Assembly (NCBI RefSeq): GCF_003944765.1
Contig: NZ_RWIU01000001.1
Location: forward strand, 372,001 to 436,000
DNA: 64,000 nucleotides
Source: Hymenobacter perfusus
GTDB taxonomy: Bacteria; Bacteroidota; Bacteroidia; Cytophagales; Hymenobacteraceae
Direction: 5' to 3'
A model generated the notes under the pieces. That model did no database searches and was not told the origin of the DNA. It was given only the letters and a program-made list of their open reading frames with translations. Shown here piece by piece: positions 1 through 9,623 of the stretch. Each line of letters opens with the position of its first letter. Positions within the stretch are counted from its first letter, which is position 1. The translations under genes and the position numbers were made by a program.

Positions 1-2
1 CC

Positions 3-1529
3 CTGCTGCTGGGCGTGCTGGGCCTGTTCTTCCACGTCCGCCGCGACGGCCGCAACGCCTTTATCGTGGGCCTGCTGTTCCTGTTCACAGGTCTGGCCAT
101 CGTGCTTTACCTCAACCAGCCGCCCATCGAGCCTCGCGAGCGGGACTACACCTTCGCGGGGGCCACCTTCGCCTTCGCCATCTGGATTGGGCTGGGCGTG
201 CTGGCGTTGGCGGAACTGCTGGAGAAAGTGGTGAAGTCGGACACAGCGCGGGCCGGCGTGGTATCGGCCCTGGGCCTGGTGGTACCGGGCCTGATGGTGA
301 CGCAGGGCTGGGACGACCACAACCGCTCGGACCGCTACAACTCCATCGACTCGGCTAAAAACCTGCTCAACAGCTGCGCCCCGAACGCCATCCTGTTCAC
401 CAACGGCGACAACGACACCTTCCCGCTCTGGTACGCCCAAGAAGTGGAAGGCATCCGCACCGACGTGCGCGTGGCCGTGCTCAGCTACCTGAACACCGAC
501 TGGTACATCGACCAGATGAAGCGCCGCTCCTACAAGTCGCAGCCGCTACCGATTTCGATGCAGAACGGCAACTATAAGCAAGGCACCAACGACTACTTGC
601 CCTACGCCGAAAACCCCTCGGTGAAGGAGGTGAACGTGAAGGAATTCATGCAGCTGGTGAACCAGAACAGCCCCTTGTTGCAGGTGAGCTACGGCGATGG
701 CTCGAAGTCTTTGCTCTCCTTTCCAACCCGCAACTTCTTCCTGCCGATCGACACGGCGGCCGTGGCCAAATCGGGGATTTTGCCGGCCGACCGCCGCAAG
801 CAGCTGGTGCCGCGAATGGAGTGGCAGGTGGGCAAAAGCGCCATCGAGAAGAAAAGCCTGGTGATTCTGGATATTCTGGCCACCAACAACTGGCAGCGGC
901 CGGTGTACTTCAGCAGCACCGTGGACTCGCGCGACTTCATGGGCCTGCAGCCCTACTTCCAGCTTGAAGGCATGGCCTACCGCATTCTGCCCGCCAGGGA
1001 TCCGAACTTCGACCCCAAAGGCGGCTCGGAGGAAGGCTACATTGCCAAAGACCTGATGTACGATAAGCTGATGAACAAATTCGCGTATCGGGGCCTTGAC
1101 AACGCCAACATCTTCTACGACGAGAACAACCTGCGCTTTCCGGCCAACTACCGCGACAAATTCTCGCGCCTAGCCGATGCTTTGCTGGCCTCCGGCGACA
1201 AAGCCCGCGCCAAGCAGGTAATCGATAAGTGCTTCGAGGTGATGCCCGACAAGGCCGTGCCCTATGATTATTACGTACCGCAGTTCATTCCGGCGCTGGT
1301 GGCCGTGGGCGAGCAGCAGCGCGCCAACGAAATCATGGATACCATGACCGGCCGAGCCGAGCGGGCTCTGGCTTACTACAGCACCCACAACCAGGCATTG
1401 TTTGACCAGGAGTTCCAGACCTACCTGCTGGGGCTCAACAGCATCGGCCGCGCCGCCGAGGCCATCGGCGACCAGAAGCGTGCCACCCGCGCTATTGCGC
1501 TACTGCAACAGTATTATCAGCAACGGTAA
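3..1529 (+). CDS. DUF2723 (glycosyltransferase 117-like) membrane protein, C-terminal part
   Basis: The reading frame is open to the left edge, so this is the 3' part of a longer gene. The visible part starts with two or three hydrophobic segments followed by the motif YLNQPPIEPRERDY, a hallmark I recognise from Bacteroidota DUF2723 proteins, then a soluble region with FTNGDNDTFPLWYAQE. The C-terminal 100 residues look like helical repeats. Family members are large multipass inner-membrane proteins related to protein mannosyltransferases; the substrate is not known from sequence. A strong terminator follows 25 bases after the stop, so it ends its transcript. Family call is secure, function is not. 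Confidence 0.85.
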   Translation: MLLGVLGLFFHVRRDGRNAFIVGLLFLFTGLAIVLYLNQPPIEPRERDYTFAGATFAFAIWIGLGVLALAELLEKVVKSDTARAGVVSALGLVVPGLMVTQGWDDHNRSDRYNSIDSAKNLLNSCAPNAILFTNGDNDTFPLWYAQEVEGIRTDVRVAVLSYLNTDWYIDQMKRRSYKSQPLPISMQNGNYKQGTNDYLPYAENPSVKEVNVKEFMQLVNQNSPLLQVSYGDGSKSLLSFPTRNFFLPIDTAAVAKSGILPADRRKQLVPRMEWQVGKSAIEKKSLVILDILATNNWQRPVYFSSTVDSRDFMGLQPYFQLEGMAYRILPARDPNFDPKGGSEEGYIAKDLMYDKLMNKFAYRGLDNANIFYDENNLRFPANYRDKFSRLADALLASGDKARAKQVIDKCFEVMPDKAVPYDYYVPQFIPALVAVGEQQRANEIMDTMTGRAERALAYYSTHNQALFDQEFQTYLLGLNSIGRAAEAIGDQKRATRAIALLQQYYQQR

Positions 1530-1553
1530 GCTGCACGATTTTTGCCGCCCAGG

Positions 1554-1586
1554 AAGCCGGCTCCGGAAACGGGGCCGGCTTTTTTC
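1554..1586 (+). terminator. Rho-independent terminator after the DUF2723 gene
   Basis: AAGCCGGC and GCCGGCTT arms enclose a short loop and are followed by a run of six T. It lies just downstream of the DUF2723 stop codon. Confidence 0.85.
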
Positions 1587-1598
1587 GTAAGTACGTAT

Positions 1599-1680
1599 GT
1601 CATCCTGTGTCTAAGAAGGACCTTATCACGTTAGAACAACTTGTTCAGATGTAATCCAACGTGATACAGCTCTTCGCAGG
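1599..1680. repeat. Dispersed intergenic repeat, copy A
   Basis: Begins GTCATCCTG, continues with AAGGACCTTATCACGTT and AGAACAA, and ends with CTTCGCAGG. The same blocks occur at 11731 and 54579. Internal inverted repeat TATCACGTT (1624-1632) / AACGTGATA (1658-1666). Fills the gap between the DUF2723 and GWxTD genes. Confidence 0.65.
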
Positions 1681-1724
1681 CGGACGCCAGATGCTGTTCC
1701 TTACCAATTGAACCCACCGCGCCC

Positions 1725-2936
1725 GTGAAAAATCACCTACTCCTGCTACTCCTGCTGCTTTTCGGCCTGAGCAGCCCGCTTTCCGCTGACCCGCGCCGCG
1801 ACTTTGCCACGCAGTACCGGCCCGGCCGGCGCATTCTGGTGGACACGCGCCGGGAGGGCGACAGCCTGCGGGTGTACCTGCGGTTTACTGACCGCAACCT
1901 GCTCCGCCGGGGCTTTCCGCTGCACGTGGTGGGCTGGGCCGGCTACGATGCCCGCCGGCCGCTGTGGCAGGATACCGTGCGCCAGCTCCGCCGGCGGCTG
2001 CAACCCGAGGGTGCCGGCGCCCGCGCTGATTTCTGCCTGCCCATCAGCCGCCTGCGGGCCGGGCTGGTGCTGAGCATGGCCCTCGGGCCGGCCGAGGAGG
2101 CCGTGAGCGGCGACGCGGCCTGGCTACCCCTGACGGCCGAGCACCTGGGCCGCTCGTTTATTCTCATCGATTCCCTCAGTCAGCCGCTAATGCGCCGCTA
2201 CGTGCATGCCCGGGAGGTATTTGGTGTGAGTGCCTACGGCCCCGACCAGCGGCTGACGGCCTACCGCTACCCGCTAAGCTCGGTGCCGGCCGCCCCGCCC
2301 ATGGCCGCCGCCGGGGCCCTGGGCCCGCAGCCCCGCCGCCTCAGCTCCCAGGACTCGGCACAGTTTCGGGCCGATGAATTACTCCGGTTGCCGGCCGGGT
2401 TGTACCTGTTACGGGTTGGCGGCAGTCCGGTGCGGGCGGGCCTGCTGGTAGAGGAAAACCGCTTCCCGGAGCTGGTTACTGCCGATGAGCTAATTGCCCC
2501 GCTTACATACCTGACCACTTCCCAGGAACGCAAACAGCTGTTTGACGCCCCCGACCCTAAGAAGGCCGTGGACCAGTTCTGGCTGACCGTGGCGGGTAAC
2601 AGCCAGCCCCTGGCTCGCCAGCTTATCCGCACCTATTACGGCCGGGTTTCCGAAGCCAGTCAACTTTTTTCGGCCCATAAAGCCGGCTGGCTCACCGACC
2701 GGGGCCTGCTGTATCTGGTGCTGGGGCCGCCGGAAAGCGTATATCGGGCCAATGGCGAGGAGCGGTGGGTGTACCGCTCCGCTGTGGAACGCAGCGGCAC
2801 CTTCATCTTCCGCCCCAAACCCAGTACCTTTGCCCCCGACAACTATGAACTGGTGCGCCGCCCCGAGTACGAACAACTTTGGTATGCCGCCGTGGAGCAA
2901 TGGAGAAAAGGACGAACCGCCCAGCCCGGCCGCTAA
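1725..2936 (+). CDS. GWxTD domain-containing exported protein
   Basis: The 403-residue protein begins at a GTG with a classic signal peptide (MKNH, a run of eight leucines, cleavage likely after SPLSA). The last 130 residues hold the domain-defining GWLTDRG motif followed by YLVLGPP and a WVYR block, which is the GWxTD domain found in Bacteroidota and Acidobacteriota proteins. Function of the domain is not established. The protein is probably periplasmic; there is no lipobox cysteine. The downstream rlmB gene overlaps its last 37 bases, so the two are likely co-transcribed. The start is chosen because it gives a complete signal peptide. Confidence 0.85.
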   Translation: MKNHLLLLLLLLFGLSSPLSADPRRDFATQYRPGRRILVDTRREGDSLRVYLRFTDRNLLRRGFPLHVVGWAGYDARRPLWQDTVRQLRRRLQPEGAGARADFCLPISRLRAGLVLSMALGPAEEAVSGDAAWLPLTAEHLGRSFILIDSLSQPLMRRYVHAREVFGVSAYGPDQRLTAYRYPLSSVPAAPPMAAAGALGPQPRRLSSQDSAQFRADELLRLPAGLYLLRVGGSPVRAGLLVEENRFPELVTADELIAPLTYLTTSQERKQLFDAPDPKKAVDQFWLTVAGNSQPLARQLIRTYYGRVSEASQLFSAHKAGWLTDRGLLYLVLGPPESVYRANGEERWVYRSAVERSGTFIFRPKPSTFAPDNYELVRRPEYEQLWYAAVEQWRKGRTAQPGR

Positions 2937-3931
2937 CTGAGCGCCGCCAATTTTTTGATTCCGAAAACCGCCCCGTGCCCAGCCGCCGCCCCGCCCCCCG
3001 CGACGGCGAAGGCCGCTCCGAAGGCGGACGTTTCGAGGGAAGCCGGGCCGAAGGAGGCCGCTTTGAGAACAACCGCCCGGAAGGGAACCGTCCGGAAGGC
3101 AACCGCTTCGAGGGCCGCCCGGAGGGGAACCGTTCGGAAAGCAACCGCACCGATAAAAGCCAGTACCACCGTCCGCCCCAGGATCGTAGCATCGACATGA
3201 TTTTCGGGTTGCGTCCTATTCTGGAGGCCCTGAACGCGGGCCGTACGCTAGACAAAATTTTCCTGCTGCGCGGCACCAAAAACTCCATGACCCAGGACAT
3301 TACTGCCCTGGCCAAAGCCGCCGATGTGCCCGTGTCGATGGTGCCCGTGGAGAAGCTCGACAACATCACCCGCAAAAACCACCAGGGGGCCGTGGCCTTC
3401 GTGTCGCCCATCGACTACATGCCGCTGGACAGCATTCTGGCCGGGCTGTACGAGGAGGGCAAAACCCCGCTCCTGCTGGTGCTGGACCGCGTGACGGACG
3501 TGCGTAACTTCGGCTCCATTGCCCGTAACGCCGAGTGTCTGGGCGTGCACGCCATTGTGGTACCCAGCCGCGGGGCCGCCCAAATCAACGGCGACGCGCT
3601 GAAAACCTCCGCCGGTGCCCTGAACCTGATTCCGGTGTGCCGCGAGGCCAACCTGAAGGAAACCCTCACGTTCCTGCGCGAGTCGGGCGTGCAGATTGTG
3701 GCCTGTACCGAAAAATCGGATGCCAGCCTGGAAGCCGAAGCGGTGGACCTGACTGGTCCCCTGGCCATCCTCATGGGCTCGGAGGAAGACGGCATCAGCC
3801 CCGAGTACCTGCGCCTAGCCAACCACAAACTCCGCATCCCGATGGCCGGCCAAATCAGCTCCCTCAACGTAAGCGTGGCCAGCGGTATTATGCTGTATGA
3901 GGTACTGCGCCAGCGACTGGTGAAAAAGTAA
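2900..3931 (+). CDS. rlmB: 23S rRNA (guanosine-2'-O-)methyltransferase, RlmB/TrmH family
   Basis: A SpoU/TrmH methyltransferase that would 2'-O-methylate a 23S rRNA guanosine using S-adenosylmethionine. The C-terminal 240 residues hold the substrate-binding domain (IFGLRPILEAL) and the knotted SPOUT fold with its motifs LDRVTDVRNFGSIARNAE, IMGSEEDGIS and SLNVSVASGIMLYE. The N-terminal 90 residues are a low-complexity tail of repeated EGxR, EGNR and ESNR units, rich in R, G, E and N, which is not part of the enzyme. The ATG at 2900 is preferred to an upstream TTG at 2879; it overlaps the GWxTD gene by 37 bases, indicating coupled translation. Confidence 0.9.
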   Translation: MEKRTNRPARPLTERRQFFDSENRPVPSRRPAPRDGEGRSEGGRFEGSRAEGGRFENNRPEGNRPEGNRFEGRPEGNRSESNRTDKSQYHRPPQDRSIDMIFGLRPILEALNAGRTLDKIFLLRGTKNSMTQDITALAKAADVPVSMVPVEKLDNITRKNHQGAVAFVSPIDYMPLDSILAGLYEEGKTPLLLVLDRVTDVRNFGSIARNAECLGVHAIVVPSRGAAQINGDALKTSAGALNLIPVCREANLKETLTFLRESGVQIVACTEKSDASLEAEAVDLTGPLAILMGSEEDGISPEYLRLANHKLRIPMAGQISSLNVSVASGIMLYEVLRQRLVKK

Positions 3932-4014
3932 TGTGGTAGAATGTAAAAAATGAGCTGAATGTGGATACAAATTGGACATCCACATTCAGCTCATTTTTTA
4001 CATTCTACTACATT
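3930..4014. terminator. 37-bp near-perfect inverted repeat between convergent genes (bidirectional terminator)
   Basis: Arms 3930-3966 and 3978-4014 match over 37 positions with a single mismatch, around an 11-base loop. The element begins inside the rlmB stop codon and ends 1 base before the manC stop codon on the other strand, so it occupies the whole gap. It contains internal A6/T6 runs, suitable for termination in both directions. Confidence 0.8.
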
Positions 4015-4015
4015 C

Positions 4016-5143
4016 TTAATTATACCCTACGCCCTTTTTCGATCTTACGTCGGCCACAAATTCTTTTACGCGCTGCTCTTCGGTGCGCTTGCAGATGAGC
4101 AGCACGTTGTCGTACTCGGCCACGATGTAGCCCTCCAGGCCCTGTACTACCACGAGGCGCTCGGAGGGCGTTTTGATGACGCACTCCTTGGTATCGTAAA
4201 GTAGGGCGTTGCCGTCCACCACGTTTTCGTCGGCGTCGTGCTGGCCCATGCGATGCAAAGAATCCCAGGTACCTAGGTCGCTCCACCCGAAATCGGCGGG
4301 CAGCACGTACACGTTATCAGCCTTTTCCATCACCCCGTAGTCGATGCTGATGTTGCGGCACTGGCTGTAGGCGCGGGTGATGAACGTCGTTTCCTGCTCA
4401 GTCCCTAGCTGACTGGCTCCCTCATCGAACACCTCCGCAATGTCGCTAAGGTAGTGGTGGAAGGCCTTGATTATGGCATCGGCACGCCATACAAACAGGC
4501 CGGAATTCCACAGGAAGTCGCCGCTGGAGAGGAACATGCGGGCCAGTTCCAGGTTAGGCTTCTCGGTAAAGGTCTTGACTTTGCGCAGCCCGGCCGGGAA
4601 CGTACCGTTTTCGTGGCCGGGTACGGTCTGTACATCCTGGGGCTTCACGGCATCATCCAGAAACTGAATGTAGCCGTAGCCGGTATCGGGGCGGGAGGGC
4701 TGAATGCCGAGCGTGATGAGTACATCGTGGGTGCGGGCACCGTCGAGAGCCACGCGGATGGCGGCCCGGAAGTTCTCCTCGTGCATCACGGCGTGGTCGG
4801 CGGGCGTCACCACAATCACGGCTTCCGGGTCGCGCTGGGCAATGCGGTAGCTGGCGTAGGCAATGCACGGCGCGGTATTGCGCCCGATGGGTTCCCCCAG
4901 GATCTGGTCGGCGGGCAGTTCGGGCAGGTGCTGGTGTACCAGCTCCATATAGTCACGGTTGGTGACTACAAACACGTTTTCGGTGGGGCAGATGCCCCGG
5001 AAACGGTCCACCGTCAGCTGGAGCATCGAGCGGCCCAGGCCCAACACATCGTGAAACTGCTTGGGATGGTGCGTGCGGCTGAAAGGCCAAAACCGGCTGC
5101 CAATGCCACCGGCCATTACAACGAGGTACGTGTGTTGTTCCAT
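4016..5143 (-). CDS. manC: Mannose-1-phosphate guanylyltransferase
   Basis: Makes GDP-mannose from mannose-1-phosphate and GTP, feeding polysaccharide and glycan synthesis. The N-terminus carries the nucleotidyltransferase signature MAGGIGSRFWPFSR followed by HPKQF; later motifs include VVTPADHAV, FTEKP, LWNSGLFVWRAD and the sugar-binding DFGWSDLGTWDSL. At 375 residues it is the short, monofunctional form without a fused isomerase domain. It lies 195 bases downstream of the kdsD-like gene on the same strand and both serve surface-sugar metabolism. Convergent with rlmB through a long hairpin. Confidence 0.93.
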   Translation of the reverse strand: MEQHTYLVVMAGGIGSRFWPFSRTHHPKQFHDVLGLGRSMLQLTVDRFRGICPTENVFVVTNRDYMELVHQHLPELPADQILGEPIGRNTAPCIAYASYRIAQRDPEAVIVVTPADHAVMHEENFRAAIRVALDGARTHDVLITLGIQPSRPDTGYGYIQFLDDAVKPQDVQTVPGHENGTFPAGLRKVKTFTEKPNLELARMFLSSGDFLWNSGLFVWRADAIIKAFHHYLSDIAEVFDEGASQLGTEQETTFITRAYSQCRNISIDYGVMEKADNVYVLPADFGWSDLGTWDSLHRMGQHDADENVVDGNALLYDTKECVIKTPSERLVVVQGLEGYIVAEYDNVLLICKRTEEQRVKEFVADVRSKKGVGYN

Positions 5144-5338
5144 CGGAGCCGAACCAGAAGTTCGTTGTTGGGAGAGAAGAAAGGAATGAATAAGCCGGCC
5201 TCACTGGCAAAAAAAACCTACCACCGCACCACCAGCCTAAACAAGGTACGGAAGTAGAATTTGCCAACGAATGGACAGAGCAATAATAGGGAAAATCCTA
5301 ATTATATAATAATTCTTGTAAAATATTTAACTTATCAA

Positions 5339-6379
5339 CTACACCAATCCCTCCCGCAGCAAGTCGTGCAGATGAATAAAGCCGTTGAACCGGCCCTGTT
5401 CCGTTACTACCAGTTGGGTAATATTGCGGGCCTGCATCCGGGCCAGGGCTTCCATGGCGAAATCCTCCACATCAATGGTCACCGGGGAGGGCGTGAGAAT
5501 GTCGCGGGCGCGCACGGTTTCCAGCCGCCCCTCGTAAGTAGTCAGCATCCGGCGCAGGTCGCCATCGGTGATGATGCCCACCAGCTCGCCAGTATCTTCC
5601 AGCACGGCCGTAGCGCCAAGCCGCTTACCCGAAATTTCCAGGATAATTTCCTTCAGCTGCGCCGTATCCGACACCTGCGGCTGCTGGTTTTGTCGGCTCA
5701 GGTCGCCCACCTTTAAATACAATTGCTTACCCAGCATCCCACCCGGGTGTAGGTGGGCAAAATCCTGCCGCGAAAACTCCCGGCTTTCCAGCAGGCATAC
5801 GGCCAGCGCATCGCCCAGGGCCAGCGCGGCGGTGGTGCTGGTAGTGGGAGCCAGGTTATTGGGGCAGGCTTCGCGCTCCACGGGGGCGTGCAGCACGTAA
5901 TCGGCCTGCACGGCCAGGTAGGAATCGGCGTTGCTGACCAAGGCCGCCAGGGGCACGCCTTTGCGCTTGAGCAGCGGCACCAGCACCTTTATTTCGGGCG
6001 TATCGCCGGACTTGCTGATGGCAATGACAAAGTCGCCAGCCTGAATCATGCCCAGGTCGCCGTGAATGGCATCGGCGGCGTGCATGAACAAAGCGGGCGT
6101 GCCGGTGGAGTTGAACGTGGCCACCATTTTGCCCGCAATGTGGGCACTCTTCCCAATGCCCGTGACCACCACCCGGCCCCGTAACGAGAGAATGGCTTCT
6201 ACGCATTGTGCAAAATCAGGGGTACGGTCAATGGCCGCAGCTACGCCCTGAATTGCCTCAGCTTCCAGCTGAAGCACTTTTTTTGCAAGATTGTTGAGTT
6301 CGTTCTGCGGTTTCAATCTAAATTTGGTATTGTATTCAGGAAGCTGAGCCGTAAGAGTAAAATTCGGGTAACCCCGCAT
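5339..6379 (-). CDS. kdsD: Arabinose-5-phosphate isomerase, KpsF/GutQ/KdsD family
   Basis: Interconverts ribulose-5-phosphate and arabinose-5-phosphate, the first step to KDO of lipopolysaccharide. An N-terminal SIS domain (about residues 40-190) shows VVVTGIGKSAHIAGK, the HAADAIHGDLGM block and ISKSGDTPEI; two CBS domains follow to the end (LVGIITDGDLRRML and ITQLVVTEQGRF). At 346 residues it is about 25 longer than typical members because of the N-terminus upstream of LKPQNEL, so translation may start further in, but no internal ATG is available nearby. Divergent from recQ with about 100 bases between them. Confidence 0.9.
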   Translation of the reverse strand: MRGYPNFTLTAQLPEYNTKFRLKPQNELNNLAKKVLQLEAEAIQGVAAAIDRTPDFAQCVEAILSLRGRVVVTGIGKSAHIAGKMVATFNSTGTPALFMHAADAIHGDLGMIQAGDFVIAISKSGDTPEIKVLVPLLKRKGVPLAALVSNADSYLAVQADYVLHAPVEREACPNNLAPTTSTTAALALGDALAVCLLESREFSRQDFAHLHPGGMLGKQLYLKVGDLSRQNQQPQVSDTAQLKEIILEISGKRLGATAVLEDTGELVGIITDGDLRRMLTTYEGRLETVRARDILTPSPVTIDVEDFAMEALARMQARNITQLVVTEQGRFNGFIHLHDLLREGLV

Positions 6380-6486
6380 TCTTTCCCCTAACTACTTAGT
6401 GCCGAATACCATAAAATCCTTAGATTGAGATTAGCAACACTGCTGTGCTGCTGCTCCAATCTATCACCCCAATTGAGCAAGTGAGG

Positions 6487-8691
6487 ATGTCCATGCCAGC
6501 CGTGAAACAACAAGTGCAGCAAGAGGCTGATTTGAAAGGCAAGTTAAAGGAAGTTTTTGGGTACGGTCAGTTCCGGGGCGTGCAGGAAGCCATCATCCAG
6601 AACGTTATTGCCGGTAACAATACCTTCGTAATTATGCCTACCGGCGCGGGTAAAAGCCTGTGCTATCAGCTGCCCGCCTTGGTGCTGCCCGGCACGGCCA
6701 TTGTCATCTCGCCCCTCATTGCCCTGATGAAAAATCAGGTGGACCAGCTTAACGCCTTCGGGGTGAATGCGCAGTTTCTGAACTCGACGCTGTCGAAATC
6801 GGAAATCAACCGGGTGAAGAAGGACGTTATCAGCGGCGAGGTAAAGCTGCTCTACGTGGCCCCCGAAAGCCTGACCAAGGACGATACCATCGAATTCCTC
6901 AACAAGGCCACCATCAGCTTCGTGGCCATCGATGAGGCCCACTGCATTTCGGAGTGGGGCCACGACTTCCGGCCTGAGTACCGCAAAATCCGCAGCATCA
7001 TTGATGGGCTGGGCGTGCAGGTGCCCATCATTGCCCTCACGGCCACGGCCACGCCCAAGGTGCAGCTCGACATTCAGAAGAACCTGCAGATGGACGAGGC
7101 GTCGGTGTTCAAGACCAGCTTCAACCGCACCAACCTGTACTACGAGGTCCGGCCCAAGCACAACACCAAGAAGCAGCTGATTCAGTACGTGAAGCTGCGC
7201 AAGGGCCAGGCTGGTATCGTGTACTGCCTGAGTCGCAAGAAGGTGGAAGAAATTGCCGAGCTACTGAAGGTGAACGACGTGCGCGCTTTGCCCTACCACG
7301 CCGGCCTCGACCCGCACGTACGCATGGCCAACCAGGATGCGTTCCTAAACGAGGACTGCGACGTGATTGTGGCCACTATTGCCTTCGGGATGGGCATCGA
7401 CAAGCCCGACGTGCGCTTCGTAATTCACTTCGATACCCCCAAAAGCATTGAGGGCTACTACCAGGAAACCGGCCGCGGCGGCCGCGACGGCCTGGAGGGC
7501 GACTGCCTGATGTTCTACAGCTACGACGACATCGTGAAGCTGGAGAAGTTCAACAAGGACAAGCCCGTAACGGAGCGCGACAACGGCAAGCTGCTGCTCC
7601 AGGAAATGGCCAACTACGCCGATTCGGCGGTGTGCCGACGCAAGCAGCTGCTGCACTACTTCGGGGAGCATTTCGAGAAAGACTGCGGCTTCTGCGACAA
7701 TTGCAAGCATCCTAAGGAGCGGTTTGAGGGCAAGAACGAAGTGCTGATGGCCCTCAAAACCGTGGTGCAGACCGACGAGCGGTTCGGCCTGGACCACATT
7801 GGGGTGGTGCTCATGGGCATGAACAACCCGCACGTGGAAAGCTACGGCCACAACCGCCTGCCGGTGTACGGCCAGGGCAAAGACCACGACGCGCAGTTCT
7901 GGCACTCCCTGCTGCGGCAGGTGTTGCTCAGTGGCTACCTGGAAAAGGATATTGAGAACTTCGGCGTGGTGAAAATCAGCGCCAAGGGCATTGACTTCAT
8001 TGAGAACCCGCATTCCATCAAGCTCACCAAGGACCATAACTACGAGGAAGAGGTGAAAGAAGAACAGGAACAGGAAGAAGTTCAGCAGGCGGCCGGCCAC
8101 GACGAGGCCCTGTTTGACATGCTCAAGGCCCTGCGCAAAAAGGTGGCCCAGCAGAAGAATCTGCCCCCCTACGTGCTGTTTCAGGACCCGAGCCTGAAGG
8201 AAATGGCCACCACTTTTCCCACCAAGATGGAGGACTTGGCCCACGTATCAGGCGTGGGACAGGGCAAAGCCCAGAAGTTCGGGCAGCCCTTCCTCGACCT
8301 GGTGAAGAAGTACGTGGAGGACAACGACATCATGACGGCCGCCGACGTGGTGGTGAAATCGGCCGTCAACAAGTCGAAAATCAAGATTTACATCATCCAG
8401 CAGATCGACAAAAAGATGGATCTGGAGGAAATTGCTTCCTCCAAGGGCATTGATATGCGGGAGCTGATGGAGGAAATCGAGCACATCTGCTACTCCGGTA
8501 CCAAGCTCAACCTCGATTATTACATTAATGGAGTGCTGGACGGGGAGCGTCAGGACGAAATCTACGACTACTTCATGACGGCCCAGACCGACAACATTGC
8601 CGTGGCCCTCAAAGAACTCGGCACCGATGACTACACCGAGGAGGACCTGCGCCTGATGCGCATCAAGTTCCTGAGCGAAGTAGCGAATTAG
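6487..8691 (+). CDS. recQ: ATP-dependent DNA helicase RecQ
   Basis: A 3'-5' DNA helicase for recombination and fork repair. Motif I PTGAGKS is at residues 51-57 and the DEAH box at 149-152, followed by [13 protein letters not shown], the helicase C domain ([22 protein letters not shown]), the cysteine-bearing RQC zinc motif ([18 protein letters not shown]), an acidic linker ([12 protein letters not shown]), an HRDC domain (about residues 565-640) and an extra C-terminal helical region of about 90 residues usual for Bacteroidota RecQ. The ATG at 6487 is used; a GTG at 6445 would add 14 residues without similarity to the helicase, and ATG 6493 is an alternative. Confidence 0.95.
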   Translation: MSMPAVKQQVQQEADLKGKLKEVFGYGQFRGVQEAIIQNVIAGNNTFVIMPTGAGKSLCYQLPALVLPGTAIVISPLIALMKNQVDQLNAFGVNAQFLNSTLSKSEINRVKKDVISGEVKLLYVAPESLTKDDTIEFLNKATISFVAIDEAHCISEWGHDFRPEYRKIRSIIDGLGVQVPIIALTATATPKVQLDIQKNLQMDEASVFKTSFNRTNLYYEVRPKHNTKKQLIQYVKLRKGQAGIVYCLSRKKVEEIAELLKVNDVRALPYHAGLDPHVRMANQDAFLNEDCDVIVATIAFGMGIDKPDVRFVIHFDTPKSIEGYYQETGRGGRDGLEGDCLMFYSYDDIVKLEKFNKDKPVTERDNGKLLLQEMANYADSAVCRRKQLLHYFGEHFEKDCGFCDNCKHPKERFEGKNEVLMALKTVVQTDERFGLDHIGVVLMGMNNPHVESYGHNRLPVYGQGKDHDAQFWHSLLRQVLLSGYLEKDIENFGVVKISAKGIDFIENPHSIKLTKDHNYEEEVKEEQEQEEVQQAAGHDEALFDMLKALRKKVAQQKNLPPYVLFQDPSLKEMATTFPTKMEDLAHVSGVGQGKAQKFGQPFLDLVKKYVEDNDIMTAADVVVKSAVNKSKIKIYIIQQIDKKMDLEEIASSKGIDMRELMEEIEHICYSGTKLNLDYYINGVLDGERQDEIYDYFMTAQTDNIAVALKELGTDDYTEEDLRLMRIKFLSEVAN

Positions 8692-8695
8692 GTAG

Positions 8696-8793
8696 TAGAA
8701 GTGAGACTGGTAGAAGTGAGAGGTGAGACTATGTTCAACGGCTCAAACGCCAGAACATAGTCTCACCTCTCACTTCTACCAGTCTCACTTCTA
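8696..8793. terminator. 41-bp perfect inverted repeat between convergent genes (bidirectional terminator)
   Basis: Arms 8696-8736 and 8753-8793 are exact reverse complements over 41 bases, with a 16-base loop. Each arm itself contains two direct copies of AGAAGTGAGA. The element sits 5 bases after the recQ stop and 4 bases before the GNAT stop, filling the gap. It lacks a long T run, so termination efficiency is uncertain. Confidence 0.75.
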
Positions 8794-8797
8794 AACA

Positions 8798-9526
8798 TTA
8801 CAGCCACAGGTGGTACACGTGTTCCTCGTGGACGCGCTCGAATCCTTCCCGCTCGTAGAAGCGGCAGGCTCCGTGGTTATCGAGTTGGGTGGTCACTTGA
8901 ATTTCAGGCAGTTGCCATGCGTGGGCGTAGTGCATGGCCGCGTTGAGCAGATGCTGGCCGATACCCTGGCTGCGGTAGCCCTGCTGCACGGCCAGCAGCC
9001 CAATGCTGGCGTGGGTAGTCTGATAGCCCAGCGTAATCATGCCAAATGCGTTATCGTGCTTAACGGGTTGATACACGAGCACCTGCCGGGCCGTCTGGCC
9101 GATTACGCTACTCCGGATCCAGTGCTCGTAGAGCCGCTCGTACACCCCGGCCTGGAACACCGGATCAACCCGAAACCGGGAGTGGTGGCCGCTTTGGCGG
9201 GCCAGTTCCAGCAGCCGGGGCGTCAGCTCATCGGTGGGCAGTACGTGCGCCGACATAGCGGGCGGCTTTTCCGGCGTTGGCCGGGCAAAGCGGGCTTTGC
9301 GGTCGGTGAGGTGCAGGCGCAGCGCCCGGGCACTGGCTGCCGACACGGTGTCGGTGGGCTCCACAAACCAGTACACCAGCCGCCAGCCTTCCTCCCGCGC
9401 CAACCGGATAACCTCCCGCAGCTGCGCTTCGGTAAATCGTCGGCCCTTCAGGCGCCCTACCGGAAACCCGAAGAACTGCGTGTCCCACGGCAATGACTGC
9501 ACCCCGTACTCCGTCAACATCGACAT
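8798..9526 (-). CDS. GNAT family N-acetyltransferase
   Basis: The C-terminal half has the acetyl-CoA binding pattern of GNAT enzymes (IGLLAVQQGYRSQGIGQHLL, with the Q/R-x-x-G-x-G/A type loop) and the closing NHGACRFYEREGF motif. The N-terminal PWDTQFFGFPVGRL segment resembles the WecD/TDP-fucosamine acetyltransferase branch. Substrate unknown; an O-antigen sugar or small-molecule amine is possible. Monocistronic: a hairpin separates it from the bacilliredoxin gene upstream and a 41-bp hairpin ends it. Confidence 0.85.
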   Translation of the reverse strand: MSMLTEYGVQSLPWDTQFFGFPVGRLKGRRFTEAQLREVIRLAREEGWRLVYWFVEPTDTVSAASARALRLHLTDRKARFARPTPEKPPAMSAHVLPTDELTPRLLELARQSGHHSRFRVDPVFQAGVYERLYEHWIRSSVIGQTARQVLVYQPVKHDNAFGMITLGYQTTHASIGLLAVQQGYRSQGIGQHLLNAAMHYAHAWQLPEIQVTTQLDNHGACRFYEREGFERVHEEHVYHLWL

Positions 9527-9556
9527 AGCGGCTAAGTATAACTGTCCTGCTAAAAA

Positions 9557-9592
9557 GCGAAAAACCGTTCGTAGCTGTAGCTACGAACGGTT
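9557..9592 (-). terminator. Rho-independent terminator after the bacilliredoxin gene
   Basis: Perfect 14-bp arms AACCGTTCGTAGCT / AGCTACGAACGGTT separated by two bases; on the minus strand the stem is followed by TTTTTCGC. It lies 30 bases beyond the bacilliredoxin stop. Confidence 0.85.
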
Positions 9593-9623
9593 AAACGATT
9601 CAATTACAGAAAAAGCCAATTAA

